Notes: a model not told the origin generated them from the letters alone. DNA of 64,000 bases from Haliclystus octoradiatus (GCA_916610825.1 OU744446.1:18321131-18385130), one strand, 5' to 3'. Positions 12,803 to 23,593 are shown, numbered from the stretch's first letter. Numbers and translations are program-made.

Positions 12803-13087
12803 CTATTGATTCTGGGTGTGAAAATACACAATTTTAGGCTTAATAGGGCGCCATACTTTCATTGATAATTTACAAGTCACAGTTGCATGATCAGATCTAA
12901 TCCACAACGGTTGTATTGTTCTAACCTTTATTGCTAGTCGTATACATTTCGTTGGTATCAATATATAGTCCAAACGTGCGCACGCAAACACGACAGAAGT
13001 GTTTCCGTTAAGAAAAGAAGAAACTTCAGATGTAATCGATGTACTGGACTGTGTATTTTCACGTTCATGGTCCCGAATTTGTTTCAA
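12803..13087 (-). pseudogene. LINE endonuclease (APE-like) C-terminal remnant
   Basis: The 94-residue frame contains ARLDYILIPTKC and, about 25 residues later, PLWIRSDHATVTCKL. In APE-type (EEP) endonucleases of non-LTR retrotransposons the final conserved blocks are a (R/S)-x-DYI strand and an SDH motif carrying the catalytic His, in this order and spacing. Nothing upstream or downstream in frame continues the domain. It is a fragment, perhaps of the same LINE as 8950-9300. Confidence 0.55.
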
Positions 13088-13244
13088 AATAATTTAAACG
13101 GTTTTGCAGAGAGTGGGGTATTCGGTTGCGCAAATCAACTCCTCGGTATCCAATTCAAACGGGATGATTAAGCAATTTCACCGGTAGTTCAAAAGGAGAT
13201 GATATCGTCAAGACGACTTCATCACCAAACAGCGTCTTCCTCAA

Positions 13245-13481
13245 GTGTTATTTACACTAAGGATTACACATCATGGAATAATAGGGACTACAGCCCTCTA
13301 TGCTTTTACGGGCAGAAGACCAAGAACAGCAGCACCAGTCATTGAAGAGTTAAAAACTGATAACATTGTTAATCCTATTGATCAGGGGCTGATTCAGTAT
13401 GGTGCAAAAGAAGTTCTCGCATCAGTAAAAATTCAAGCCTTGATGGAACTTCTGTCCTTCTTGAAAACAATGCCGTTGTGA
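13245..13481 (+). CDS. Unrecognised 78-residue ORF
   Basis: The frame ends 50 bases before the Gypsy element. It includes RRPRTAAPVIEELKTDN and a helical C-terminus with KEVLASVKIQALMELLSF. It has no domain I recognise and no clear splice borders. It may be an exon or chance. Confidence 0.2.
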   Translation: MLFTLRITHHGIIGTTALYAFTGRRPRTAAPVIEELKTDNIVNPIDQGLIQYGAKEVLASVKIQALMELLSFLKTMPL

Positions 13482-13536
13482 CAAAGTTCTGTCTAGTTTA
13501 CGTCACACTTGTTCGTAGTAAGTTGAAAGTAGTATT

Positions 13537-13801
13537 TGTAATAGTATGAGAATAAAGCATTATACTCAGACAGAGAAGAGACGTGTAGCTGCAGTAACAA
13601 GCAACGAAGGAATGGTTTATTATGAATATATATCGGAAACTATACAGAGAGAACGGATAGGATTATATGTGAATGATCACGTAAGTTAGCTGTTTACATT
13701 GTAGATTATATTGGTTAAGATGAATGTAAATAGAACTACTATCGATATTATTATTTGTATTGAAACTGCTATTGTTGCAGTAATTATGTTAAACTACCAC
13801 A
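13537..13801 (-). repeat. 3' LTR of Gypsy element
   Basis: In element orientation it runs TGTGGTAGTTTAAC...ACTATTACA, with TG/CA ends. It is identical in length to the other LTR. Differences from the partner are single substitutions near 13557, 13563, 13589 and 13795. Confidence 0.95.
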
Positions 13802-13816
13802 TGCCCCCCTTTGGAG
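13802..13816 (-). promoter_or_regulatory. Polypurine tract
   Basis: Directly abutting the 3' LTR, the minus strand reads CCAAAGGGGGGCA. This purine run is in the exact place where plus-strand DNA priming occurs in LTR retroelements. Confidence 0.85.
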
Positions 13817-13826
13817 CGCTTGTGAT

Positions 13827-14010
13827 TCATAAGTGAAGGCGCTTAGGTGGGTGGGTGATTCGAGTGCTGCGTCTTGGTTGGTCTACATCTGAATCTGATT
13901 GATCGACAGCTGGATCTGGTTGAGATGTGACATCATCTGGGGATGAGGTTGATGCAGGACCATAATAATGACGAAGGAAACGACGGTTTCGCAAATACAC
14001 CCGACCACTT
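13827..14010 (-). pseudogene. Gypsy pol C-terminal tail, separated by an insertion
   Basis: Minus-strand reading gives SGRVYLRNRRFLRHYYGP, an acidic Ser/Asp-rich linker, then RRSTRITHPPKRL and a stop just before the PPT. This block, including the RRSTR-x-x-x-P-P word, is what normally follows the integrase core in such elements. The integrase ORF instead ends near 15264, so the tail has been cut away by the element at 14011-15293. Confidence 0.8.
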
Positions 14011-15293
14011 CATATCAAACTTAAGGGTGACATCCCCTTAGATCTTCTGCCGCATTCAATATTTATGATTATGGCCGCTAAGAAGGCTTACTACGTAAAA
14101 TAGTTTAAAACATTAAAAATTTAATGCTTTATAACGCAAATCTATAAATGAACCTATGGAATCCATTAGATAAATATACAAGTTTGATAATAACGTGAAC
14201 GATTTTTCTTTATTAGATAGTTTGGGCTCGGGAAATCGTGATTATCTTCCATGAAGTTTTCTCCGTGAAATTTGTTGTGTCTACTATGGTTTGAAATTCC
14301 CGCGCATAGGAGCTGCCTTTATTAGAGACCAGGGTTAATTTGTGATTCGCAATATCCCGGATGAACAAACAGATTTTGGATCAGCGTTTTTCAAGGATTG
14401 TTTTCATATCAAATTTGTCGTATTTCGTTGAGGTTTGCTGCTTTTCGAGATGTTAGCCAAATTTTTATATTTTGCGTTCATTTGTTTACAACTACTTGGT
14501 AGCCATGTGGCTGTATCTTAAGAATTCTTCGGAGAATGATAACGATGACATCAACTCTGTCACTCTGATTGAATCAGAGTGAGTCTGATTCTGTTCTGAG
14601 CAACGATCATCAATTCATCATAATCATCAGAAAATAATGGACTTAATGAAGTATGAAATGTGGTCAGTTTACAGTTAGCTACTATTCATGCAGAGTCGAG
14701 CTGCTTACAAACATTTTCTATAATTTGTATGAGTAGGCCCCTATCAAGTATTATATAACAGAATGTTTCCAAATTTGAAGTTTACAGTTTTTTACATTTT
14801 AGATAATATCAATGCGCAAGTTAAGTTTCATACAATGAATTTGTATAATTTTCATGTATCAGTATCTAGTAAAATACCAACGATTTTCAATTATGGATTT
14901 CTTAAACTCCTTGATGTATGGACATGTTGATTACAGTTTCAATACAGGTTTGCTTCGATCTTCGATGATGTTTTATTCTTTTGACTCTTCTAATATTTCA
15001 CAGTTTTAACTTAACATTATTTAGTACTTATGTTGTAAAATTATTCTGAAAGCAGCTATTATGAATGATATGGACATTGAATTATAGGCAAATTTATTTT
15101 CTTATCAATGTGACTTTCTTATTCTTGCTTGAGCGCCGAACGTTGTTGCTGACATTCATGTTTTCTTTTGAGAAAGTTAAGAAAATGACGGAGACAGGGG
15201 CTGCGGAAGTTTATTGCGCATGCGTATTGTGGTAAATCTAGACCTCAGAAATTTATCAAAATGTCACCTCTCAACAGAAAAGAGTTTGATATG
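14011..15293. mobile_element. 1.28-kb TIR element inserted in Gypsy pol
   Basis: The tips are inverted: CATATCAAACTTAAGGGTGA at the left, and on the opposite strand at the right CATATCAAACTC followed after a gap by GAGAGGTGACAT. Both sides are flanked by TT, but the true duplication could also be TA inside the tips. The host pol reading resumes across the two edges. The interior has no sizeable ORF; it includes a GCGCATGCG palindrome near 15218. The superfamily is unknown; a 2-bp duplication would suit several. Confidence 0.7.
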
Positions 15294-16928
15294 TTCTGAT
15301 TTAACACAATAGCTACGGTGTCTATCATTGATTGAAATGACTTCAGCAATTTTGTCCCAACGATGAGAGATTGGATCTTGAATCCGAACAACATCACCAT
15401 GAGCCAGAGGACAAAGGTTGCGAGAGTGGAGATCGTACTGACGCTTTGCATTTGCCTTCAAAGTGAGTGATTTTTTATCTGCTTCTTCAAGTAGAGCTTT
15501 TATGTCCAAAGTGAATTTAGCTGGATTGATAGGTAATCGAGTGCGCACAGGCTTACCAAACAAACGTTGAGCAGGGCTCAAGCCATCATTGCGTGGAGTG
15601 TTGCGATACTCCAGTAATGCATTATAAAATTCAGAGGTATGAAGCTTGCCGTTGGAAGTCGTCTTGATCACAATAGACTTCATTGCCTTGACAGCGGCTT
15701 CTGCGTGACCGTTGGCAATATCGTGATAAGGAGAGGATGGATCGTGATGGATCCCCCACTCTTGATAAAATGACTTGAATTTATGACTGCTAAATTGAGG
15801 ACCACCATCAGATGTGAGACGGACAGGTACACCCATTGTGCATAGCCAGGCCAAGAACACTTGGATGACGTCATCTGTGTCGGTACCACAACCACAATTC
15901 ACAACCATTGGCCAACCACTATACTTATCAGTAATAACTAGGAAGTCAATACCAGAATGTTGGAACAAGTCAGCAGAAATACACTCACCAGGACGTGATG
16001 GAGGTAAATCTTGTAGTAGTGGTTCTTTACCCAATGAAGGTAACCGTTCTGCACAAGCTGAACATTCACGGACCAAAGTAACAACATTGTTGGTAATGCC
16101 AGGCCAGAAAACACATTGACGGGCACGAGCAAGGGTGCAATAGCGCCCCAGGTGAGCTGCATGAAGGTCAGCAAGGATGCCAGGACGTAGTGCGATTGGG
16201 ATCACCAGACGATCTTTGAATAGTACAATGTCATCATCCAGAAGTGAAAGATCATGTCGAACAGACCAATATGGATGGAGGCTGTCATCTAGGTTGGACT
16301 TGTCCGAAGGAAAGCCACACCTTAATTGAGAGTGAAGCTTGAGGTACACTTGATCCATTTTGGCTTCAGTACGGAGACGAGTCAGATGAGCATCTTCATC
16401 AGAGGATGAGGTAATGGATGCGATGGCTGAGAAATTTGATGATTGATGTTGTTCAATATCATCTTCAGGATCAGCTGGTGATACCGGAAAGCGAGAAAAT
16501 ACATCGACTACGGTGTGCTTGCTTCCCGCACGCCAAACAGCAGTGAGTTGGTAGCTTGATAACTTTTCTTTTAGACGAATCAGACGATTGCTTGGGATGT
16601 CACTGAGTGCCTTAGCGTTGATGATAGAAATTAACGGTTTGTGATCGACCACTAGTTCAAAGGTGGTACCACGGAGGAACAGATGACATTTTTGGACAGC
16701 CCAGACCACAGCACAAAGCTCAATTTCAGTCGCAGAGTAACGACTTTCAGCGTCAGTGACGTATCGAGACCCACATTGGAGAAGTTTCCAAGAGCCATTA
16801 GGTTGTTCACACCAAAGAGCATAGCCAAGTTCTTTTGACTGAGCAGCATCTGTTTCAAGGCGTAGATTTGCCTGATGATCGAATGCACACAGGACACGTG
16901 GAATTGTCAGGACAGAGATGAGTTTCTC
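15264..16928 (-). pseudogene. Gypsy pol, RNase H and integrase part
   Basis: The frame is open from about 16928 to 15264. RNase H-like sequence comes first (LETDAAQSKELGYALW, SATEIELCAVVW, VVDHKPL). An integrase zinc-binding region follows, with HAAHLG and later CSACAE, then the catalytic core with D in ISADLF, D in LTSDGGPQF and E in GHAEAAVK. The three catalytic acids are all present. The frame stops shortly after YCVKSEH, where the inserted element begins. Upstream it is joined to the reverse transcriptase only through a frameshift near 16929. Confidence 0.9.
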
Positions 16929-18412
16929 AAGGCTTGTTGATGTGCACCTTCCCAGAAAAAATTCTGCTTTGTGCTCAAAAGTGCTCTTAGTGGTTGTGAG
17001 ATCACAGCTATATCTGGAGTGAACGTCTCAAACTGTTGTACCAGGCCACAGAACGAACGCAAGTCACTGCGAGTGCCAGGAACAGGAAACTTTTGAAGTG
17101 CGTCTACCAGGTTTGGAATGACAGTGTAGCCAGATGAGGACAGTTGATAGCCACAACAAGAGACAGAAGGTTGGGCCAGGAACATCTTCTTTGGATTGAG
17201 TGTGATGCCATGTGCTGAACAGCGTGTTAGAACTTCATGGACACGTGCCAGATGGGTTGCCAGATCACGGTCGTAGATGACTACGTCTTATACAATTTTG
17301 CGAAGGTTGGTGATGCCAGCCAGAGCTTCGTCACCACGTCGGTTGTGTTCATCGCCTGCACTACTCAAACCCATAACATTGCGTAGAAAACGATAACAAC
17401 CCCAAGGAGTAATAAAGGTAGTCAAGTGCCGGCTTTCTGGGGAGAGGGCAACTTGCCAGTACCCATGGCGAGCATCTAGGGTAGTGAAATATTTCATACC
17501 AGGAGGTATTTGTGAAATTTCCTCTCGTGTGACCTTTGCTGGGTACCCGGGACGTTTGACAAAACGGTTCAGGGCAGTCAAATCGACAGTTATTCTAGGT
17601 TCGTTGGAATTCTTGTTAGGGACGACGACCATGGGGTGGATCCATGAAGGGGACTCTCCGAGGGGAACCTTCTCAATGACACCTTTGCTGACCATTGAGG
17701 ATAACTGGATTTGGACTGACTCTTGCCAGTGGAAGGGGACGGTGCAGGCCTTGTACCTCTTGACAGGGATGGCATTTGGCTCCAATTCAATAGAAATTGG
17801 AGGACCAGACATAGGGGAGAGGGGTCCGTCTATATTAAAGACCGTAGGAAACTCGCTGATAAGATCAGGGATCTCAGAGGAAGGGTTAGGGTTGACATCA
17901 GGACCTTCCATTGGTACAGTGTTCTGGGCAGTGGCAGGACTGAGAGAAACGGCTGAGACATTATGGGGCCAACTGGGAGGGAGAATTCCAAGGGCTATAC
18001 AACCATGTTTACTTAAGAGTGGTGCATTCAACTCCTCGACTACATAGACATTGCAGGCATAACTATGGTCCTCATGAGATAGTTTCATGGGACATGTACC
18101 GATTACGGGCAATTTGCACTTGTCTGCCGTAAACAATTCTTTTGAAGGAGGGTATAAGTTCAGTTCTAAATCAGGGTCTAGGTGGGCTAGAGTGAATCGG
18201 CTGATAACATCACAGGCTGCACCACTATTGGGTAACCAATTCAATGGGGAGGTACTCCGATAAGTGGTGGTTGGTAATGAGATAGTCTCAGAAGACATTG
18301 CTATATTTCCAAGGTAAATATGATTCTGTGACTTTGATTGTTGCACAGCAGCTTGTGCTTTTTTTTGCGACAAACCACTTGATAATGTCCAACTAAACCA
18401 CAAAAGGAACAC
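16907..18412 (-). pseudogene. Gypsy pol, protease and reverse transcriptase part
   Basis: The protease region reads WLPNSGAACDV: the invariant active-site Asp of D-S/T-G-A is Asn here. Reverse transcriptase blocks follow: IHPMVVVPNKNSNEPRITVD, FTTLDARHGYWQVALS and WGCYRFLRNVMGLSSAG. A stop codon at 17288-17290 falls at the first position of the catalytic DD pair (context KIV-stop-DVVIYDRD). The frame then continues to 16907 as thumb and connection. A 1-base frameshift near 16929 separates it from RNase H. The protein could not be functional as written. Confidence 0.9.
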
Positions 18413-19536
18413 TGGGCTTCCTTAGCGGGACATTCAGGGCGGGGATGGGTGTTTCTCCCACAGAAGTTACATTTCCCACTTGGCTTAGACTGGGAGTTAG
18501 ACTGTAGTTGTGGTTGTGAAGTCTTACTCGATTGTTTACGTTTGGATTTGGATTTCCCAGAACTGACAGCTTGAACTGTGGAAGGTTTGGGCTGGGAGAG
18601 TTTGCTCTGGGTGCTTTTGCTAGACTCTTGAGCTGTGCAAATATCTAGTGTCTTCTGGAGGGGGAGAGAAGTAAAAGATTCTGCCAAAACCTTTTGTTGT
18701 GTGGCACTATCTTGAATGCCACAAATTAATCTGTCTCTGAATCTGTCATCACGGTAGATTTGAGAAAATCCGGTGTCTAGTTGACAATGAGGGCATGCCT
18801 CGGTAGGGGAAAACCCACAGCTCTCTTCGATCAATCTGAGGGCGGCACAGTACTGATCAACGGTCTCACCTGTGTGTTGACTGCGAAGGTGAAATTCCTT
18901 TCTTTCCAAAAGGGGATTCCTTTGACGTCTGAGGTATTCTCCCATCTTTTGTATGATGTCATCGATGTCGTCGGTCTCCTTTATGTCTAGAACACTGCCG
19001 GTCCACAATTGCGACCAATCTTCATCAATGGCAGAGGGAAGAATACTTCTTCGAGCAAGTAAATTACAATCGTGACGTATCCTTGTAGCTTCACTGTATC
19101 CAAGAAAACGTTCTTTCCAGTCACGAAATGCTGATAACGTTAATGATGATGGTGATTTCAGCTTCGGTACGTCCATGCATTTGGCAGCACCTCTACTTGG
19201 AGTTCGGTTGTCGCCATCTTGTCTTGTTGAACCTTGATGTAAATTTGTGACAAGGCTATTGAGAGCTTCTTGAAATGAATGTTGCTGTGATTCTTGAATA
19301 GCGTTTTGCTGTTCTTGCTGTTGTTTTAAGACAGTTGTTAGAAGAGACAGCACATCAGCTTGATTATCTATTGTTGTTGTTGATTCGGCTTCGGTTTGAC
19401 GGCTTGTTGGTGATTGTGAGCGGTCATTGTTGTCTTCTAGTGTACGAAGTCTTGTTTCTAACGCTTCACGAAGACGTGTTTCTTCTTGGAGTTTTGATTT
19501 CAACTTTTGTGTTGCTTTACTTGGACTATTTGGCAT
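18301..19536 (-). CDS. gag: Gypsy gag polyprotein
   Basis: A 411-residue frame starts at an ATG about 115 bases inside the 5' LTR. It has a Lys/Glu-rich helical N-terminus, Gln-rich middle, then a capsid-like region (LRRQRNPLLERKEFHLRSQ, GETVDQYCAAL). Two zinc knuckles follow: CNFCGRNTHPRPEC (C-x2-C-x4-H-x5-C) and CSFCGLVGHYQVVC (C-x2-C-x4-H-x4-C). It packages element RNA in virus-like particles in this family. It overlaps pol by 112 bases in a different frame. The open frame is intact. Confidence 0.92.
   Translation of the reverse strand: MPNSPSKATQKLKSKLQEETRLREALETRLRTLEDNNDRSQSPTSRQTEAESTTTIDNQADVLSLLTTVLKQQQEQQNAIQESQQHSFQEALNSLVTNLHQGSTRQDGDNRTPSRGAAKCMDVPKLKSPSSLTLSAFRDWKERFLGYSEATRIRHDCNLLARRSILPSAIDEDWSQLWTGSVLDIKETDDIDDIIQKMGEYLRRQRNPLLERKEFHLRSQHTGETVDQYCAALRLIEESCGFSPTEACPHCQLDTGFSQIYRDDRFRDRLICGIQDSATQQKVLAESFTSLPLQKTLDICTAQESSKSTQSKLSQPKPSTVQAVSSGKSKSKRKQSSKTSQPQLQSNSQSKPSGKCNFCGRNTHPRPECPAKEAQCSFCGLVGHYQVVCRKKKHKLLCNNQSHRIIFTLEI
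18359..18366 (-). promoter_or_regulatory. Gag-pol frameshift site (A8 run)
   Basis: Eight A residues on the coding strand lie just after the second zinc knuckle. Gag reads R-K-K-K across them; pol reads Q-K-K-A one base back, so a minus-1 slip at the run fuses gag to pol. This is the standard strategy of many Gypsy elements. The position inside the 112-base overlap supports it. Confidence 0.75.
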
Positions 19537-19634
19537 TATGAAATGTATTTAGCGACGATGTAAATAAACGAAAATCTCAAGAATGAACGATAAACAATGG
19601 ATGGAACGGAATATTTATTAAACTTGTAATAACT

Positions 19635-19652
19635 TGAATATCAACTGCGCCA
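19635..19652 (-). promoter_or_regulatory. tRNA primer binding site
   Basis: Immediately inside the 5' LTR the element strand reads TGGCGCAGTTGATATTCA. Its complement ends in CCA, as a tRNA 3' end must. Which tRNA primes it was not determined. Confidence 0.85.
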
Positions 19653-19917
19653 TGTAATAGTATGAGAATAAAGGATTATTCTCAGACAGAGAAGAGACGT
19701 GTAGTTGCAGTAACAAGCAACGAAGGAATGGTTTATTATGAATATATATCGGAAACTATACAGAGAGAACGGATAGGATTATATGTGAATGATCACGTAA
19801 GTTAGCTGTTTACATTGTAGATTATATTGGTTAAGATGAATGTAAATAGAACTACTATCGATATTATTATTTGTATTGAAACTGCTATTGTTGCAGTAAT
19901 TATGTTAAACAACCACA
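19653..19917 (-). repeat. 5' LTR of Gypsy element
   Basis: A 265-bp copy of the left LTR with the same TG/CA ends, bounded outside by GTATT. About 98.5 percent identical to its partner by eye. Confidence 0.95.
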
Positions 19918-19922
19918 GTATT

Positions 19923-20849
19923 GGTATGGTTATCAACATGATGTGATTGGCTTGTTTATGTGTAGTGCGTTATCATATTTCTGTCAATCGGTGATCATAA
20001 TTTCGCACCAGTCTGATTGCTCCTCCAATAGCTTGGTTTGATTTCGCACTATTCGGATGATGTATCTGAAGCATTCCTCGCAAAGAACTCGAGTAGTACC
20101 CAATCAAAGTGCCCTATCTAGAATTTCCAGCATTTTTCGCATTGGGTTGCACCCCCAGAGAAATCTTAGCAATAAAAAGTCTCGCTTGATCATTGTTTTT
20201 GTCATGTGAAAATGATGTTGGATTTCGCCTCCTGTGACTACCAAATCAAATTCACAATGGCGACGATCAAAGGTGTTTTCTTATTATTTTAGATTTAAAA
20301 ATTATTATTTTAAATTGTCCCCGTTGTAAAAAAGCAATAAGGATGGAAGGGTTGAAATTAGTATTTCAATTGGAGATTTTGAAGGGCATTTTTGTAAGGA
20401 AATGTTGGGCGTAACGAATAAGGAATATGTAACTTATCCGAATTGCAGTTTCTATTATTAGAGCGTTCTCGTGCAGCAAATCTCGCCCATGTCTGGAAGG
20501 CCTATACTTGATTGATTTTCATTTTGATTTACTTATGTATTTAATTATATGTCACCGTTTCTATATCTTTCTTGTTTACATTTACCCTACGTTTATTTTC
20601 GATTTTGTCATGCTTTAGTAAATTAATGATTTAAAGGCATTTGTCGGATTATATTGATGTCTGTAGTATTCAATATCCAGAATTTGCATCTTGAAAGTTA
20701 CGTTCAAGATGTTCTACGGGTTTTATTTTCAAAAACAATTCCTAGGGGGAATGTACCCGCCTATTAGGGTGCGGTTTTTCCCCTCTTCGGCCGGACTCCA
20801 CTCACTTTCTTGCACAAGTCAATTTCTCGGCTGCATCCACCCCTAGTAT
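19923..20849. other. Non-coding spacer between Gypsy and ISL2EU elements
   Basis: About 930 bases without a supported gene. No repeat boundary seen beyond the flanking target duplications. Confidence 0.5.
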
Positions 20850-20928
20850 AGAGCGTTTTCCTGTGACGTCACACGCCCTTGAAAATATTGCGGCGGCCAT
20901 TACGGGTTCCAATATTCTAGTTGAGAAA

Positions 20929-21474
20929 ATGGCGAACGCAGAAGTGAACTCAACTGACGTTGAAAATAATGAGATACCTCTATCCAATTATGCTCAAAAG
21001 TTGAAGAAACATGTGAGAGAACGCTATTTACAAAAGATTGCTATTATTGGTGTGGATTCATTATTAATTCCCGATGTAAAGTTTGATGGAGATAACCTTC
21101 CTCCTATCGAAGCGACAGACATTTTTTCTTATCTTGTTATGGATACGAGTCATTACACTCAACAGCAATTCAAAGCGTTTAAAAGCCTTTAAGCTTACAA
21201 CCAGATGATTTCAGGTTTCATTACTAGTATTTCTGCTTGTATTATAAAAGATATTTACGTTTTGTTTGGTAAAGTCAGACATTCCCAGCGAATCAATGAT
21301 CCACCCATTCCATTGTGGATTTTGACAGACAAAAAGGGAACAATTTTATGTGCACATTGCATTGGTTGTATGGCTGGTTTGGGCGATCTATGTTCACATG
21401 TTGCTAGTATACTTTTTTATGCAGAAGTGTGGACAAGAATTAATGATAAACTTGCTTGCACACAAGTCAAATGA
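20929..21474 (+). pseudogene. N-terminal and SWIM-like segment of the YqaJ protein
   Basis: The segment ends in CAHCIGCMAGLGDLCSHVAS, whose Cys and Cys-x-His spacing recalls SWIM zinc fingers, followed by a hydrophobic LFYAEVW helix. A TAA at 21190 interrupts after FKAFKSL and a TGA at 21472 follows CTQVK. The frame itself is maintained throughout. SWIM motifs bind DNA or protein in transposase-related proteins. Confidence 0.75.
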
Positions 21475-22680
21475 ACATGGCTGCTTCCAACAACTGTAAA
21501 GGAGGTATCTTATTCGCCTGTAAAATATATCAATTTTGCATCTACCAAAAAAAGAAAATCATTGCTTAATGAAGCCATTGAACATGCAGCTAAAGATTTA
21601 TATAGTAATAAAACTAATGATAAGTCCAAAATCATTCCTTCGCCTTCACCTTCAGAGCTTGCAATATTTCATGCTGCTCTTAACAAATGTGTCATAAAAC
21701 CAGTTTCACTTAGTTTGGTTTTGGATTACGCTGAACAATTTATTAGTAAGAGCAGAGATCTTTCAACAATTATGGATTTATATAATCAACAGTATTTATC
21801 TCTATCATATGACCAGCTGTTAGTTAAATGTGATTCCATAAAATTAGACATTGACGAGAAACACATAAATCTCATAGAAGAAGACACCAGAGAGCAATCG
21901 CAAGGACAGTCCTTCTATCTGCATAGAGCTGTTAGAATTGGTGCGTCATCAAGCTACAGTGCAAGTCATTCCAATCCAGCACAGCCTTCACAATCTTTAA
22001 TCAAGAATTTATGCTACCCAGAGCTATTCAAATTTTCTTCAGCTGCTACTGATTTTGGCTGCAGGCATGAAAAGCTTGCAGTACTAGCTTTTGAAGCTGC
22101 AATGAAAATTGACCATACAAACTATTGTATAACACCATGTGGACTATTTGTCAGCAAAGATCACCCATTTATTCATGCTACTCCGGACTTTTTGTCATAT
22201 TGTGACTGTTGTGGGGAAGGGTGTGGTGAAGTGAAGTGCCCCTACTGCCTTGATGGAATGGATTTCCAAGCATATATGCTTAATCGTAACTGCTGCTTGA
22301 TAAAGAAGGACGACGACAGGTATCATTTAGATCCAGCACATCCTTATTTTTATCAAGTTCAACAGCAACTGGCCATTACAAAAGTCAAATTTGCTGATTT
22401 TTTCGTGTGTAGATTTGATGGAAGCGATATAGAGTTTATCAGTGATAGAATATGTTATGATTTAGATCACTGGAAGGAGACTTTTCAAAAGTTAGAAACT
22501 TTCTGGAAATTTTGTATTTTGCCTGAGGTACTTGCCAGGTGGTACACCAGAAAGGAAAATATTTTAAAATTGCATTCAAGTGAATGTAATGTCTCATTAA
22601 CTTGTTTTTGCCAGCAGAATATTGACGAAGAAACTGTTTCATGCAGAAACACTGACTGCCCTATCAAAAGGTACCATCCC
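21475..22680 (+). pseudogene. YqaJ-type exonuclease segment
   Basis: Counting from the Met at 21562, the PD-(D/E)xK core has E170 in GCRHEKLA, D209 in ATPDFL and E223-x-K225 in GEVKCP, then HPYFYQVQQQLAIT, the Tyr/Gln helix typical of YqaJ and lambda-exonuclease relatives. All catalytic positions are present. A CDCC...GCGEVKC Cys cluster sits at the active-site strand. A PHD-like finger starts at CFCQQNIDEETVSC, and the frame is lost near 22670 within it. Confidence 0.85.
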
Positions 22681-22984
22681 ATGTCTTCAAATGAATGTCA
22701 ATCAAAACAAATTTCCGATTTCATGGTTATGTCCAAACTGTTCCAGATTACCTGAATTTAAACGGCAAAAAACAGTTAATCAAGATGTCAAGCTTACCAT
22801 GGAAATTAATATTATTTGCTCTTGCAAGAAAGCTTATTGTAAAGGCGATAACATTATGAAATGCTGCAATATCAACTGTTCTAACGGTAAAATATTTCAT
22901 CTGGATTGCCTTGGCTACAAGAGAAGGCCAAAATACTATAAAACAAACTGGTACTGTAATACTTGTATAACAGAAAGTGCTTAA
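22671..22984 (+). pseudogene. PHD-like finger segment
   Basis: After the frameshift the reading gives WLCPNC, completing the first finger. A second follows: CSCKKAYCKGDNIMKCC, then HLDCLGY and WYCNTC, a C4HC3-like arrangement. The segment ends at a TAA (22982). PHD fingers read histone tails, so targeting to chromatin is possible. Confidence 0.7.
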
Positions 22985-23593
22985 TTAGCAATTGAAGTAG
23001 TTGTATCATCTGAATCAGATAGTGACGAAGATCTTGCCCTGACTCTTGTTACTGTAGGTACGTCCCGTAAAAGAGCTACTCTAGCTAAACTTACCGATGA
23101 ACATTTCAATATAATTAGCAGCAATGGTTGGCTTGATTGCGACATAATTCATCAGGCGCAAGTACTGCTGCAGAATTTGAGTCCATCTATGGAAGGGCTT
23201 CAGCACCCAACACTTGGACCCTGTCGAAATTTTGGCACTGTGAAATCATCATTTGTTCAGATTCTCCACACTGGTACCTCCCATTGGGTTTGCGTCAGCT
23301 CTTCTAGTAGTGAAGGAACTGTTTACCTGTATGACAGCCTCTATCAAGGAAAATGTAACATTGAAACGATAAGGCAAGTCAAAAATTTAGTAGGTAATGT
23401 TTACAAGGAAATTATTTCCATACCAGTATGTCAACAAGACAACCATAGTGACTGTGGTATTTATGCAATTGCATTTGCAACTAGTTTTTTATTAAACACA
23501 AACCCTGCTGACTTTAATTTTGATAAATCAAGAATGAGAATTCATTTGTTAGATTGTTTAGGGTCTGGAATTATGAAAGCATTTCCAGACTAA
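22985..23593 (+). pseudogene. Ulp1/SENP-type cysteine protease segment
   Basis: It continues in the same frame after the stop at 22982, with an acidic SSESDSDEDLALT linker. Counting from the Met at 23177, the triad is H36 (SHWVCV), D53 (LYDSL) and C93 (HSDCGIYAIAF), with a Gln at 86-87 for the oxyanion hole. This is the C48 peptidase pattern that cleaves SUMO-like proteins. The domain ends at a stop, 263 bases before the palindromic spacer. Confidence 0.85.

Larger units (their letters stand above)
13537..19917 (-). mobile_element. Full-length Ty3/Gypsy LTR retrotransposon, minus strand
   Basis: Two 265-bp LTRs bound the element. It is flanked by the direct 5-bp duplication GTATT (13532-13536 and 19918-19922). 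In element orientation the order is 5' LTR (right), PBS, gag, protease, reverse transcriptase, RNase H, integrase, pol tail, PPT, 3' LTR (left). The LTRs differ at only about 4 of 265 positions, so insertion is recent. Despite this, pol has several disabling changes and a 1.28-kb insertion near its end. The protein style resembles the K02A2.6/mag-like branch of Gypsy elements; that placement is an impression, not a phylogeny. Confidence 0.95.
20929..23593 (+). pseudogene. SWIM-like/YqaJ/PHD/Ulp1 transposon protein, interrupted
   Basis: One ancestral reading of about 890 residues starts at MANAEVNSTDVENN (20929), 80 bases inside the transposon tip. It is now cut by in-frame stops at 21190, 21472 and 22982 and one frameshift near 22670; between these it stays readable with clear homology. 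Order: N-terminal domain of unknown role; Cys/His SWIM-like motif; YqaJ-type nuclease; two PHD-like Cys/His fingers; acidic Ser/Asp linker; Ulp1 (C48) peptidase. The likely role is an accessory to transposition that processes DNA ends and removes SUMO-like modifiers; this is inferred from domains only. Details of each part are given in the next entries. Confidence 0.85.

Noticed and set aside
17484-18047. 187-residue plus-strand ORF
   Set aside because: Antisense shadow of the Gypsy protease and reverse transcriptase.
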